Positions 26,245 to 34,847 of a stretch of 64,000 bases of DNA are shown in pieces. The notes under the pieces were generated by a model. The model was given only the letters and a program-made list of their open reading frames with translations. It did no database searches and was not told where the DNA came from. The stretch lies in contig UBMU01000008.1 of assembly GCA_900466605.1 (NCBI GenBank), forward strand, positions 124,001 through 188,000. Reading direction: 5' to 3'. Position numbers and translations under genes: made by a program. Within the stretch, counting starts at the first letter, position 1. Every line of letters begins with the position of its first letter. This DNA comes from Hyphomicrobiales bacterium (GTDB taxonomy: Bacteria > Pseudomonadota > Alphaproteobacteria > Rhizobiales > Rhizobiaceae).

Positions 26245-27503
26245 GCAGAAACCTGCCGGTCAATGCGGGTCGTATCGCAGAGGATATCGACGCTCTAGCC
26301 GGGATCACCGAACCCGGCCATCCCTGGACCCGCCGCGCCTTCTCAAAACTCTTTCTCGAGGGCCGCGCCTATATCGAAGTGCGCATGCGGGCGGCTGGGC
26401 TTGAGACACGGATCGACGCCGCCGGCAACCTGATCGGCAAGCGCAAAGGTTCCATCGATGGGCTTGGTACGATCATCCTCGGTTCGCATTCGGACACCGT
26501 GCCGGATGGTGGACGGTTCGACGGCATTGCCGGCGTCGTGGCGGCGCTGGAAGTCGCCCGCGCGCTGAGCGATCAGGGTATTGAACTCGATCACGACCTG
26601 GAAATCGTCGACTTCCTCGCGGAGGAGGTCAGCATCTTCGGCGTCTCCTGTATCGGTAGCCGAGGCATGACCGGGCAGCTGCCGGAAGCCTGGCTTGCCC
26701 GCGCGACGGACGGGCGCGACCTGGCCGAGGCGATCGCCGAGGTCGGCGGGCGCCCGGGCGTGCTGCAGCAGCAAAACAGGCCCGATATTTCAGGCTTTCT
26801 CGAACTTCATATCGAGCAGGGCCCGGTCCTTGAGAACGAGAAGAAGGATATCGGCATCGTCACCGCGATCGCCGGGATCACCCGGATTGAGATTATCGTC
26901 GAGGGGCGCGCCGACCATGCCGGCACGACACCTATGGATAGCCGCTCGGATGCGCTGGTCGCCGCCGCGCAACTGGTTCTCGATATCCGCAATGCCGCAG
27001 CCGCCCGCGCGAAGACACCGGGGCATTTTGCGGCGACGGTCGGCGAGTTCCGGATCGAGCCGAATGCGGCCAACGTCGTTCCCTCCAAGGTCGTCTTGCT
27101 GATCGATGGACGCGCCGAGGTCCGCAACGACATGGAAGCCTTCTGCGAGTGGTTGGACGAGCATGTCATTAAGTTAGCTATCGCTTACGGAGTATCGATC
27201 AAGAGCCCCATGCGGGTTTCGGATAACCGTCCGACGCCGAGCGATGCCGGACTGCTAAAGACACTTGAAAAGGCGTGCGAAACCGTCGGCGCCAGGCACC
27301 GGCGAATGGCATCGGGCGCCGGCCACGACATGGCCTGGATTGCCAAGGTGGCGCCTGCGGCCATGATCTTCGTGCCGTGCAGGGAGGGGCGCAGCCACTC
27401 CGCGGACGAGTGGGCCGAGAATGACGATATCGCGCTTGGGACGGCCGTGCTTTTCGAAGCCGTCTTGGACATGGACAAGAGCTTGAAGCAGGAGAATGCC
27501 TGA
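26241..27503 (+). CDS. M20-family N-carbamoyl-L-amino-acid hydrolase, probable N-carbamoylglutamate amidohydrolase
   Basis: This 420-residue di-metal amidase of the hydantoinase/carbamoylase (AllC/beta-ureidopropionase) type has metal ligands visible as GSHSDTVPDGGRFDG (His83, Asp94), LAEEVSIFG (Glu128/129), ELHIEQGPVLE and the late SGAGHDMAWIA and GRSHSADEW. The dimerisation domain contains GRADHAGTTPMDSRSDAL. It would remove the carbamoyl group as CO2 plus NH3, leaving the free amino acid; the neighbouring hydantoinase and urocanase-like genes suggest glutamate as product. The start overlaps the amidohydrolase stop (ATGA) and the stop overlaps the next start (TGATG), so translation is coupled. 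Confidence 0.88.
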   Translation: MSRNLPVNAGRIAEDIDALAGITEPGHPWTRRAFSKLFLEGRAYIEVRMRAAGLETRIDAAGNLIGKRKGSIDGLGTIILGSHSDTVPDGGRFDGIAGVVAALEVARALSDQGIELDHDLEIVDFLAEEVSIFGVSCIGSRGMTGQLPEAWLARATDGRDLAEAIAEVGGRPGVLQQQNRPDISGFLELHIEQGPVLENEKKDIGIVTAIAGITRIEIIVEGRADHAGTTPMDSRSDALVAAAQLVLDIRNAAAARAKTPGHFAATVGEFRIEPNAANVVPSKVVLLIDGRAEVRNDMEAFCEWLDEHVIKLAIAYGVSIKSPMRVSDNRPTPSDAGLLKTLEKACETVGARHRRMASGAGHDMAWIAKVAPAAMIFVPCREGRSHSADEWAENDDIALGTAVLFEAVLDMDKSLKQENA

Positions 27504-28600
27504 TGGGACGCATATTGGTTGAGAAGGATGTCGAGGCAGCCGTGAAGGGCGGGTCGGTCTATGCTGCCGGTGGCGGCGGCTGGGCGGATCACGGGCGCAT
27601 GCTCGGCTACGCAGCGGTCAATGTCGGCAAGCCGGAACTTGTGTCGATCGATGAGTTGAAGGACGATGACTGGATCGCGACTGCCGCTGCGATCGGCGCG
27701 CCCGCCTCCACGACGCCCTGGGAAATGCAGGGCATCGACTATGTGAAGGCCGTGCAGCTGCTGCAGGATGAACTCGGCGAGAAACTGTCCGGCCTGATCA
27801 TCGGCCAGAACGGCAAGTCATCGACGCTGAACGGCTGGCTGCCCTCCGCCATTCTCGGAAGCAAGGTCGTCGACGCCGTCGGCGATATCCGTGCGCATCC
27901 GACCGGCGACATGGGCTCGATCGGCATGGCGGGCTCGCCCGAGCAGATGATCCAGACGGCGGTCGGTGGAAACCGCGCCGAAAACCGATACATCGAGCTT
28001 GTCGTGAAGGGGGCGACGGCGAAGATCTCCCCGATACTGCGCGCGGCCTCCGACCAGTCGGGCGGGTTCATTGCGAGCTGCCGCAACCCGCTGCGCGCCT
28101 CGTATGTGCGCACCCACGCAGCACTTGGCGGCATCTCGATGGCATTGGCGCTGGGCGAGGCGATCATTGCGGCTGAGAAGAAAAGCGGTTCAGCCGTGAT
28201 CGACGCCATCTGTAAGACAACAGGCGGTCATATCCTGGCTGAAGGCATCATTACCAAGAAGGACGTCGTCTATACCAAGGAGGCATTCGACATCGGCACG
28301 ATCGTCGTCGGCTCCGGCGACAAGGCGGTGACCATGCATGTGATGAACGAATACATGGCCGTCGACGACATCGGGGGCAAACGGATCGCGACCTTCCCCT
28401 CGGTTATCACAACGCTCTCGCCCGAGGGCGAGCCGCTGAGCGTCGGTCAGTTGAAGGGTGGCATGCATGTGTTCATCCTGCATGTGCCGATGAGCATCAT
28501 TCCGCTGTCGGCGAGCGTTCTAGACCCAACCGTCTATCCCCCGGTGGAGAAGGCGATGGGGATCGAGCTTGCCCGCTACGCGCTGGCAGTAAGGGCGTGA
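27503..28600 (+). CDS. DUF917 family protein, probable thiohydantoin desulfurase
   Basis: This 365-residue protein matches the DUF917 family, which includes S-methyl-thiohydantoin desulfurase domains. It has the N-terminal GGSVYAAGGGGWADHGRMLGYAAVNVGKPELVSIDELKDDD, the VVDAVGDIRAHPTGDMGS block, and the C-terminal NEYMAVDDIGGKRIATFPSVITTLSPEGEPLSVGQLKGGMHVFIL. In the ergothioneine route one step removes sulfur from 3-(5-oxo-2-thioxoimidazolidin-4-yl)propionate to give hydantoin-5-propionate; this is the only gene in the cluster suited to it. AGGAG lies upstream, and the start shares one base with the preceding stop. The family match is good and the exact reaction is inferred. Confidence 0.75.
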   Translation: MGRILVEKDVEAAVKGGSVYAAGGGGWADHGRMLGYAAVNVGKPELVSIDELKDDDWIATAAAIGAPASTTPWEMQGIDYVKAVQLLQDELGEKLSGLIIGQNGKSSTLNGWLPSAILGSKVVDAVGDIRAHPTGDMGSIGMAGSPEQMIQTAVGGNRAENRYIELVVKGATAKISPILRAASDQSGGFIASCRNPLRASYVRTHAALGGISMALALGEAIIAAEKKSGSAVIDAICKTTGGHILAEGIITKKDVVYTKEAFDIGTIVVGSGDKAVTMHVMNEYMAVDDIGGKRIATFPSVITTLSPEGEPLSVGQLKGGMHVFILHVPMSIIPLSASVLDPTVYPPVEKAMGIELARYALAVRA

Positions 28601-28604
28601 TCGC

Positions 28605-28934
28605 ATGGCGCGGGACGTCGGCCTCGAGGAATTGCTGAGGGAAGAGCTGGGTACTATCTCCGGTCTCAGCGAAAAGCCGATGTTCGGCGGGCTGGCCTTC
28701 CTGCTCGACGGGAATCTCCTCTGCGGCGCCCGACAGGACGGCATGCTGATCCGTCTCGGCAAAGGCAATGACGGCTGGGCGCTTGATTTGCCCGGTGCTG
28801 CGGAGATGCTTTCCGGTGGCCGTGCCATGCACGGCTGGGTGCGGATCGGCGCGGAGATTTACGGCGATGACGATACGCGGCGCCGTCTCCTGGAGACCGC
28901 CATCGCCTTCGTGCGCTCACTGCCCGCCAAGTGA
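28605..28934 (+). CDS. TfoX/Sxy N-terminal-domain protein
   Basis: This 109-residue protein consists only of the TfoX N-terminal domain: ELGTISGLSEKPMFGGLAFLLDGNLLCGARQDGMLIRLG, with the family MFGG motif at about residues 26-29. The C-terminal helix-hairpin-helix domain of competence regulator TfoX is absent. The function of stand-alone forms is unknown. It sits 4 bp after the DUF917 gene and 51 bp before the urocanase-like gene, so it is cotranscribed with the catabolic operon. A regulatory or accessory role is speculation. Confidence 0.85.
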   Translation: MARDVGLEELLREELGTISGLSEKPMFGGLAFLLDGNLLCGARQDGMLIRLGKGNDGWALDLPGAAEMLSGGRAMHGWVRIGAEIYGDDDTRRRLLETAIAFVRSLPAK

Positions 28935-28985
28935 ACGGAACATGGGCCCCGAGGCCCAGAAAAGACAGAGAGAGGAACGACCAAG

Positions 28986-30647
28986 ATGCCGAAGCCCAAT
29001 CCACGTCATCCGAAATTTCCGATTCCGGGCGGGCCGGAGTTGCGCGCCAAGGGTTGGCGGCAGGAAGCGCTGCTGCGGCTTCTGGAAAACGTTCTCTCGG
29101 TCGGTGAAGATCCGGACAATCTCGTTGTCTACGCCGCGCTCGGCAAAGCCGCTCGCAACTGGGCGGCGCACAAGGGTATCGTCAAGGCGCTGACTGAAAT
29201 GGACGAGGACCAGACGCTGCTGATCCAGTCAGGCAAGCCGATCGGCCTTGTGAAAACCCACGCTAAGGCGCCGCTTGTCATCATGGCGAACTGCAACATT
29301 GTCGGGCAATGGGCGAAGGCCGAGGTTTTCTACGAACTGCAGCGCAAGGGGCTGATCTGCTGGGGTGGGCTGACGGCCGGCGCCTGGCAGTACATCGGCA
29401 GCCAGGGCGTCATCCAGGGCACCTATGAAATCTTCATGCGCATCGCAGAGCGCCGGTTCGGCGGGGATCTTCACGGGCGCTTCGTGCTGACGGCGGGACT
29501 TGGCGGCATGGGCGGTGCACAGCCGCTTGCCGGCCGCATGGCGGGTGCGGCCATCCTCTGCGTCGACATCGATGCCGAGCGCGCGAAGAAGCGCCAGGAG
29601 ATCGGCTATCTGCAGGAAATCGCGCCGGATCTTGATACGGCGCTCGCCATGATCGACGCAGCGGTGAAGGATAAGCGGGCACTGTCCGTCGGTCTCGTCG
29701 GCAATGCTGCGGAAATCTATCCCGAGATCGCCAGGCGCGGCATCGTGCCGGATATCGTCACCGACCAGACCTCCGCGCACGACCTCGTCTACGGCTATGT
29801 GCCGAAGGGCATGAGCCTTACGCAGGTGCGCGAGCTGCGCGACGACGGCCAGGGACAGTTGATGGCGGCAAGCCGCGCCTCGATCGTGCAGCACGTCACT
29901 GCTATGCTGGAGTTCCAGAAAAAAGGTGCTGAAGTCTTCGACAACGGCAACCTCATTCGCACGCAGGCAAGAGAGGGCGGCGTCGCCAACGCCTTCGATA
30001 TTCCAATCTTCACCGAAGCCTATCTGCGGCCGCTCTTTGCCCGGGCGATCGGCCCGTTCCGCTGGATGGCACTTTCGGGCGACGAAAGCGATATTGCCCG
30101 GATCGATGATCTGCTGCTCGAAATGTTCCCAGACAACAAGATCATCACCAACTGGATCCGGTTGGCGCGCGAGCACGTGCCCTTCGAGGGCTTGCCGGCG
30201 CGCATTGCCTGGCTCGGCCACGGTGAACGCACGATGCTGGCTCGCCGGGTCAACGAACTGGTCGCGAGCGGTGAGCTCAAGGAGCCTGTCGCCTTCTCGC
30301 GTGATCATCTCGACGCCGGCGCGATGGCGCACCCGAACATTATGACCGAGCGGATGAAGGATGGCTCCGACGCGATTGCCGATTGGCCGCTGATCGATGC
30401 AATGATGCTCTGCTCGTCGATGGCCGATCTCGTCGTCGTCCATTCGGGCGGCGGAGGCTATGCCGGCTATATGACGAGCTGCGGCGTAACGGTCGTAGCC
30501 GACGGCACTTCCGCCGCCGATGAGCGGCTTGACCACGCACTCACCAACGATACCGCGCTCGGTGTCATGCGCTATGCTGATGCCGGCTACGAAGAGGCGC
30601 TGGACGAGGTGGCAAAAAAGGACGTCCCGTACATCCGCTTGGGATAG
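28986..30647 (+). CDS. urocanase-family protein, probable thiourocanate hydratase
   Basis: This 553-residue protein is full length for urocanate hydratase and retains the NAD-binding GLGGMGGAQ (171-179), LLIQSGKPIGLVKTH, WGGLTAGAWQYIGSQGVIQGTYE and GPFRWMALSGDESDI. Active-site differences are clear: the conserved Cys in ARICWxGLG is Ala408 (PARIAWLGHGER), and the usual LHHGGGVGMGFSQH segment is VHSGGGGYAGYMTS. These changes suggest a modified substrate and fit thiourocanate. The product would be the 2-thioxoimidazolone-propionate handled by the DUF917 protein. AGAGAGGAACG lies upstream. It is the last clear gene of the operon. It should not be called hutU. Confidence 0.85.
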   Translation: MPKPNPRHPKFPIPGGPELRAKGWRQEALLRLLENVLSVGEDPDNLVVYAALGKAARNWAAHKGIVKALTEMDEDQTLLIQSGKPIGLVKTHAKAPLVIMANCNIVGQWAKAEVFYELQRKGLICWGGLTAGAWQYIGSQGVIQGTYEIFMRIAERRFGGDLHGRFVLTAGLGGMGGAQPLAGRMAGAAILCVDIDAERAKKRQEIGYLQEIAPDLDTALAMIDAAVKDKRALSVGLVGNAAEIYPEIARRGIVPDIVTDQTSAHDLVYGYVPKGMSLTQVRELRDDGQGQLMAASRASIVQHVTAMLEFQKKGAEVFDNGNLIRTQAREGGVANAFDIPIFTEAYLRPLFARAIGPFRWMALSGDESDIARIDDLLLEMFPDNKIITNWIRLAREHVPFEGLPARIAWLGHGERTMLARRVNELVASGELKEPVAFSRDHLDAGAMAHPNIMTERMKDGSDAIADWPLIDAMMLCSSMADLVVVHSGGGGYAGYMTSCGVTVVADGTSAADERLDHALTNDTALGVMRYADAGYEEALDEVAKKDVPYIRLG

Positions 30648-30757
30648 GAGCGGCGCCTGGTTTTCCGTCGGATTGCGCTACGACGTGGCGCAACGGACCA
30701 ATCCGAAGTCATTGATGTCTGATAAATATCGGAAATCGATTCGACTCTGCCCTCCCA

Positions 30758-31648
30758 ATGAACGGACTCGCCATGCAGCCCCGCGCCTACGGTATACTCC
30801 TCGTCGGCATCGCCACAATCATGTGGAGTACGGCGGGCCTCTTCGTGCGGGCGCTCGATCTCGATATCTGGACCGTGCTCGGCTGGCGCTCCCTGTTTGG
30901 CGGGCTGGCGCTGACGATCATCATTTTCGCGAAGAAGCGGATCAGCGCCGAGCCGGGCAAGGTGCCGCTCTATTTCTATCCGCTCTTCGGGCTCATGGCC
31001 GCCACCTCGATGTATGGCTATGTCGGCGCGCTGAAGTTGACGACGGTGGCGAATGTGCTGGCAATCTACGCGACCGTTCCCTTCGTCGCGGCAGCCATCG
31101 CTTATGTCTGGCTGAAGGAGAAGATCAGTCGTCGGGTGCTTATCGCCAGCCTCATAGCCTTTGTCGGCGTGGTAATCGTCGCTGGCTTCGGCGCGAGACC
31201 CGAGGACATCGCTGGCAACGCGCTGGCGTTTCTGATGACGCTGACCTTCAGCATTCTGCTGGTGGCAGCGCGGCGCTACCCCGCGCTGCGGCTGGCGCCG
31301 GTCAATGCGCTGGGGTCGGGCTTCTGCGTGCTGCTTTGTCTGCCCCTGATGTCCCACACGCTGCCGAGCTGGCAGGAAATCATGGTGCTCGCCGTCTTCG
31401 GGTCGACCACATCAGGGATCGCCTACCTGCTGTTCATGACCGGCGGCCGCTATATCCCGTCCAGCGAGGCGGGGCTGATCGGACTGCTCGATGTCGTGCT
31501 CGGCCCGCTCTGGGTTTGGCTCGCCTTCTCGGAGACACCCGCTGGCTCGACGATCGTCGGAGGTGTCATCATCCTGATTGCCGTTTTCTGGTATCTCTGG
31601 AGCGGAATGAGAGGATCGCAGCCACGGCGCACCCTCAAAAACGTGTAG
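30758..31648 (+). CDS. EamA/DMT-family transporter
   Basis: This 296-residue protein has ten hydrophobic segments in two EamA repeats (GILLVGIATIMWSTAGLFVRALDLDIWTVLGWRSLFGG at the start; FGSTTSGIAYLLFMTGGRYIPSSEAGLIGLLDVVLGPLWVWLAF near the end). It lies 110 bp after the urocanase-like gene on the same strand, so it may be cotranscribed and could move a pathway substrate or product, though the family mostly exports. A second in-frame ATG at 30773 is an alternative start. Substrate unknown. Confidence 0.87.
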   Translation: MNGLAMQPRAYGILLVGIATIMWSTAGLFVRALDLDIWTVLGWRSLFGGLALTIIIFAKKRISAEPGKVPLYFYPLFGLMAATSMYGYVGALKLTTVANVLAIYATVPFVAAAIAYVWLKEKISRRVLIASLIAFVGVVIVAGFGARPEDIAGNALAFLMTLTFSILLVAARRYPALRLAPVNALGSGFCVLLCLPLMSHTLPSWQEIMVLAVFGSTTSGIAYLLFMTGGRYIPSSEAGLIGLLDVVLGPLWVWLAFSETPAGSTIVGGVIILIAVFWYLWSGMRGSQPRRTLKNV

Positions 31649-31675
31649 TCAGCTTATAGTTCTTGCTGATGACGG

Positions 31676-32956
31676 CTACCGCTTCGCCAGTTTTGCGGCG
31701 ACGAGCACCGCGACCATACCCAACGCCAACAGCGTCAACGTGAAGAAAACGACGGCGTTCCAACCATCCGCGCCCCAGAAGTAACCGCCCACCGAACCGG
31801 CAACACTCGAGCCGATATAATAGGACAGCAGATACAGCGCGGAGGCGTGCCCCTTCGTGCCCCGCGCCAGCCGACCGACGAGCGCGCTTGCCACAGAGTG
31901 AGCGATGAAGAAGCCCGAAGTCAGTAGCACAATCCCAAGGACGATCAGCGGCAACGAGGAGAAAAGGGTCACCGCCACACCGGCGGCGGCAACAGCGATA
32001 CCGGCCGGCAGAACGATGAAGTGGCCAATCCGATCCCCTAGCAGTCCAGCGATCCAGGAGGCCGCGATACCGAAGAGATAGACCGTGAAGATAAGGCCAA
32101 GCTCAGTCTGGTTGAGATTGTATGGTGCCTGAACGAGGCGGAAGCCGATGTAGTTATAGACGGTCACGAAAGTGCCCATGGCGAGAAAGCCGATGGCGAA
32201 GAGCAGCGGCAGCGCCGGATTGCCGATATGGCCGACCCAAGCCCTTACATGGAACCGGGCATCAAAACCCTTGCGCGGCGTAAAATTGCGCGATGCGGGC
32301 AGCAGCAGAAAGAAACCAATTGCCGCGGCAAGGCCCAGTACGCCGAGCGCGCCCAACGCGATCCGCCACGAGAAGAACTCCGCCAACGTGCCGGTCACAA
32401 CACGGCCAGCCATACCGCCGAAGGCGTTGCCAGCGATATAGAGGCCCATCGAAGCACCAAGGCCGCGCGGATCGATCTCCTCGGAGAGATAGGCCATCGC
32501 CACCGCGGGCACGCCGCCGAGCAACAGCCCTTCCAGAGCACGGATAACCAAGAGCGCATGCCAGCTTGGCACCAGAGCGCAGGCGATCGTGCAAAGGGCC
32601 GCACCGAGCAGGGAGGCGAACATCAAGCTGCGACGGCCGAAGCTTTCCGAGACCGCGGCCGCGCAGAAGATGGCGAAGGCAAGAAAACCGGTTGAGAGCG
32701 ACAGCGACAACGAGCTTGCGGCCGGACTGACGCCGAAATCCGCGGCAAAGATCGGCATCAGCGGCTGCACGCAATAGAGCAGCGAGAACGTGGCAAAGCC
32801 GGAGAGAAAGAGCGCAAGGCTGGCGCGCCGATAGGACGGCGTGCCCCGCAACAGGAACTGCTTTTCCTGCGGGTCGGCGACGGTACTCACCACCTTCAGA
32901 TGAGGGCGGGCCTGGATTTCCAGGGCATCTGGCTGCTTGTCTGCGACGCGTGGCAT
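31676..32956 (-). CDS. MFS transporter (drug/metabolite efflux type)
   Basis: This 426-residue inner-membrane protein has twelve predicted helices after a hydrophilic N-terminus of about 50 residues. The loop 2-3 motif SESFGRRSLMFASLLGAALC fits the MFS A-motif, and RALEGLLLGGVPAVAMAYLSEEI is the motif after helix 4. It resembles YnfM-like exporters. ATG 32956 has AAGG upstream; the frame extends to a GTG at 32974 with a poor site. It is divergent from a LysR gene 95 bp away with an inverted repeat between them, so that regulator probably controls it. Confidence 0.88.
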   Translation of the reverse strand: MPRVADKQPDALEIQARPHLKVVSTVADPQEKQFLLRGTPSYRRASLALFLSGFATFSLLYCVQPLMPIFAADFGVSPAASSLSLSLSTGFLAFAIFCAAAVSESFGRRSLMFASLLGAALCTIACALVPSWHALLVIRALEGLLLGGVPAVAMAYLSEEIDPRGLGASMGLYIAGNAFGGMAGRVVTGTLAEFFSWRIALGALGVLGLAAAIGFFLLLPASRNFTPRKGFDARFHVRAWVGHIGNPALPLLFAIGFLAMGTFVTVYNYIGFRLVQAPYNLNQTELGLIFTVYLFGIAASWIAGLLGDRIGHFIVLPAGIAVAAAGVAVTLFSSLPLIVLGIVLLTSGFFIAHSVASALVGRLARGTKGHASALYLLSYYIGSSVAGSVGGYFWGADGWNAVVFFTLTLLALGMVAVLVAAKLAKR

Positions 32957-33003
32957 GGGGGACCAACCTTTCACGCCTTTCGATCTAGCCAGCGACGTAT
33001 CAT

Positions 33004-33023
33004 TTGTCCAATATATGAGACAA
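33004..33023. promoter_or_regulatory. inverted repeat between divergent MFS and LysR genes
   Basis: TTGTC and GACAA are separated by 10 bases in the 95-bp divergent spacer. The size and position suit a LysR binding site controlling the MFS gene and autoregulating the LysR gene, but the half-sites are short. Confidence 0.35.
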
Positions 33024-33051
33024 GCATTCTTGATATGTTTTGGAGATACCT

Positions 33052-33924
33052 ATGGAGCTGCGGCATATCCGCTATTTCCTGGCTGTAGCCGAGGAAGGAA
33101 ATTTTACCCGCGCGGCCGCAAAGCTGGGGATCGGCCAACCGCCGCTCAGCCAGCAAATCCGTGACCTCGAGAACGAGATAGGCGCGTCACTGTTTCATCG
33201 GGTTCCGCACGGCGCGGAACTGACGGAGGCGGGCATCGCGTTTCTGCCGGAGGGGCGAGCCGCCGTTGCGGCTGCCGAGAAGGCGAAGTTGGCCGCCCAG
33301 CGCGCGACGCGCGGCGAGACCGGGCGTCTGGCACTTGGCTTCACCGCGTCATCGGCGTTCAACACGGCAGTCAGTGGCACGATTCGTCGCTTTCGCGGAA
33401 AATGGCCGGACGTGAGCCTCTCCCTGACCGAGATGAACAGCAATTGGCTGATGGAAAAGTTGCTGCGACAAGAGATCGACGTCGCGTTCATCAGGCCGGG
33501 ATTGGAGGATCCGAAGGATGTTACCCTGAAGCGGCTGGCAGACGAACCGATGCTGATCGCGCTACCTGCACATCATCCGCTGGCAAAATTTGACAAGGTG
33601 CCTCTTTCATCGCTTGCCGGCGAGCCATTCATCCTCTTTCCCCGAACGGTCGGCCTCAGTCTCTACGATGACATCGTGCGTGGGTGCCGCGATGCCGGTT
33701 TCGAACTCGTGGTGACGCAGGAAGCACCGCAGATTCCCTCGGTCGTCAACCTTGTTGCCGCAGATCTCGGCGTGTCGATCGTACCTGCCTCGATCACGCA
33801 TCTTGCGCTCGACGGCGTCACCTACCGTCCGATCGAGGGGCCGCCGCTGGCGGCGCGTCTCGGACTTGCCATGCTGAAGGCGCAGCGTTCGCGCGTTGCT
33901 GCCAATCTGATGAGCCTGATCTGA
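33052..33924 (+). CDS. LysR-family regulator (CatR/BenM-like group)
   Basis: This 290-residue regulator starts MELRHIRYFLAVAEEGNFTRAAAKLGIGQPPLSQQIRDLENEIGASLFHR, the classical LysR helix-turn-helix. The effector domain includes GFTASSAFNTAVSGTIRRFRGKWPDVSLSLTEMNSNWLMEKLLRQEIDVAFIRPG, typical of the CbnR/BenM group. ATG 33052 has GGAG 6 bases upstream; the longer TTG start is rejected. It is divergent from the MFS gene, its likely target. Its stop abuts the stop of the convergent LysR gene with no spacer. Confidence 0.9.
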   Translation: MELRHIRYFLAVAEEGNFTRAAAKLGIGQPPLSQQIRDLENEIGASLFHRVPHGAELTEAGIAFLPEGRAAVAAAEKAKLAAQRATRGETGRLALGFTASSAFNTAVSGTIRRFRGKWPDVSLSLTEMNSNWLMEKLLRQEIDVAFIRPGLEDPKDVTLKRLADEPMLIALPAHHPLAKFDKVPLSSLAGEPFILFPRTVGLSLYDDIVRGCRDAGFELVVTQEAPQIPSVVNLVAADLGVSIVPASITHLALDGVTYRPIEGPPLAARLGLAMLKAQRSRVAANLMSLI

Positions 33925-34830
33925 TCAGCCGGCGCGGTCCCAGTACGGCGGATCGCCGAAGGTCTTGCGAAGATGCTCCGCGACGGCGCGCAGCTTGGCC
34001 GAGGGATTGCGGCCCTCGGGATGCGCCATGTAGATGAATTCGGCTTCCGGTCTGTAGCCGACATCGATCTCCTGCAGCTGCCCGGCGCTGATCGCCGGTC
34101 CGGCAATGAAGGCAGGAAGAAGCGCGATACCGAGACCGGCGGCGGCGGCATCGCGGATCATGTCGCCGTTGTTCATGCCGACGGCCTGGCTTGCGCGCAC
34201 GACGATGGCACCGTCCGGCGTCTGGAACCGCCAGTCCGCAACGCCCCGGTTGGTATAGAAGATACCCTTGTGGCCATCGAGATCGGCAAGGGTCTTCGGC
34301 ACACCATGGCGGCCGAGATAGTCTGGCGAGGCGACCAAAAGCCGACGGCTGCGACTGAGCTTCCACACCACCAGCCGGGAATCGACGATCGGGCCATGAC
34401 GAACAACGGCGTCATACCCCTCCGACGAGACATCGACGCGGCGGTCATCGATATCAAGCACCAGCTGGATTTCCGGGTGCTCGGCAAGGAAGGGGTAGAG
34501 CGCAGGGCCGAGATGCATGCGCCCGAAGGTCACGGGGGCGGCGATGCGCAGCGGACCAGACAGCGTCCCGCGGCGTACTGCCATCTCGGCGGTGGCTTCC
34601 TCGATCTCCTGAACGATCCGCGTCGCACGCTGAAGAAAGGCCGCGCCATCTTCCGTCAGCGTGAGTTTTCGGGTGGTGCGATGCAGGAGCACACCGCCGA
34701 GCGATCGTTCGAGTTCCGCCAGCCGTTCGCTGACGACGGATTTGGAAAGCCGCAGGCGTCGCGCGGCCTCGCTCACCGAGCCGGATTCCACGACGGCCAC
34801 GAAGGCCGTTATCCCCTCAACCCTAATCAT
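33925..34830 (-). CDS. LysR-family regulator divergent from SDR genes
   Basis: This 301-residue regulator has an N-terminal helix-turn-helix (ITAFVAVVESGSVSEAARRLRLSKSVVSERLAELERSLGG) and a PBP2 effector domain with LRIAAPVTFGRMHLGPAL and IALLPAFIAGPAISAGQLQEI. It belongs to the large AaeR/DmlR-like group that usually controls a divergent neighbour. That neighbour is the short-chain dehydrogenase at 34957, 126 bp away, with a dyad repeat between. No convincing ribosome site was seen at ATG 34830, but the conserved N-terminus begins there. Confidence 0.9.
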   Translation of the reverse strand: MIRVEGITAFVAVVESGSVSEAARRLRLSKSVVSERLAELERSLGGVLLHRTTRKLTLTEDGAAFLQRATRIVQEIEEATAEMAVRRGTLSGPLRIAAPVTFGRMHLGPALYPFLAEHPEIQLVLDIDDRRVDVSSEGYDAVVRHGPIVDSRLVVWKLSRSRRLLVASPDYLGRHGVPKTLADLDGHKGIFYTNRGVADWRFQTPDGAIVVRASQAVGMNNGDMIRDAAAAGLGIALLPAFIAGPAISAGQLQEIDVGYRPEAEFIYMAHPEGRNPSAKLRAVAEHLRKTFGDPPYWDRAG

Positions 34831-34832
34831 CG

Positions 34833-34847
34833 TTCGGCAAATCCGAA
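34833..34847. promoter_or_regulatory. LysR-type dyad in the LysR/SDR divergent promoter
   Basis: TTCGG and CCGAA flank a 5-base centre, a dyad of the LysR-box kind. AATCCGAA recurs as a direct repeat at 34840 and 34872. The cluster lies immediately in front of the LysR start and upstream of the SDR gene, as expected for an autoregulating LysR site. Confidence 0.4.

Noticed and set aside
29229..30536. 435-codon open frame on the minus strand
   Set aside because: Antisense to the urocanase-like gene; no family features.
23248..30647. ordinary hut (histidine utilisation) operon
   Set aside because: hutI and hutG/F are missing, the lyase has no MIO tripeptide, the urocanase pocket is altered, and hydantoinase, carbamoylase and DUF917 genes would have no role in histidine breakdown.
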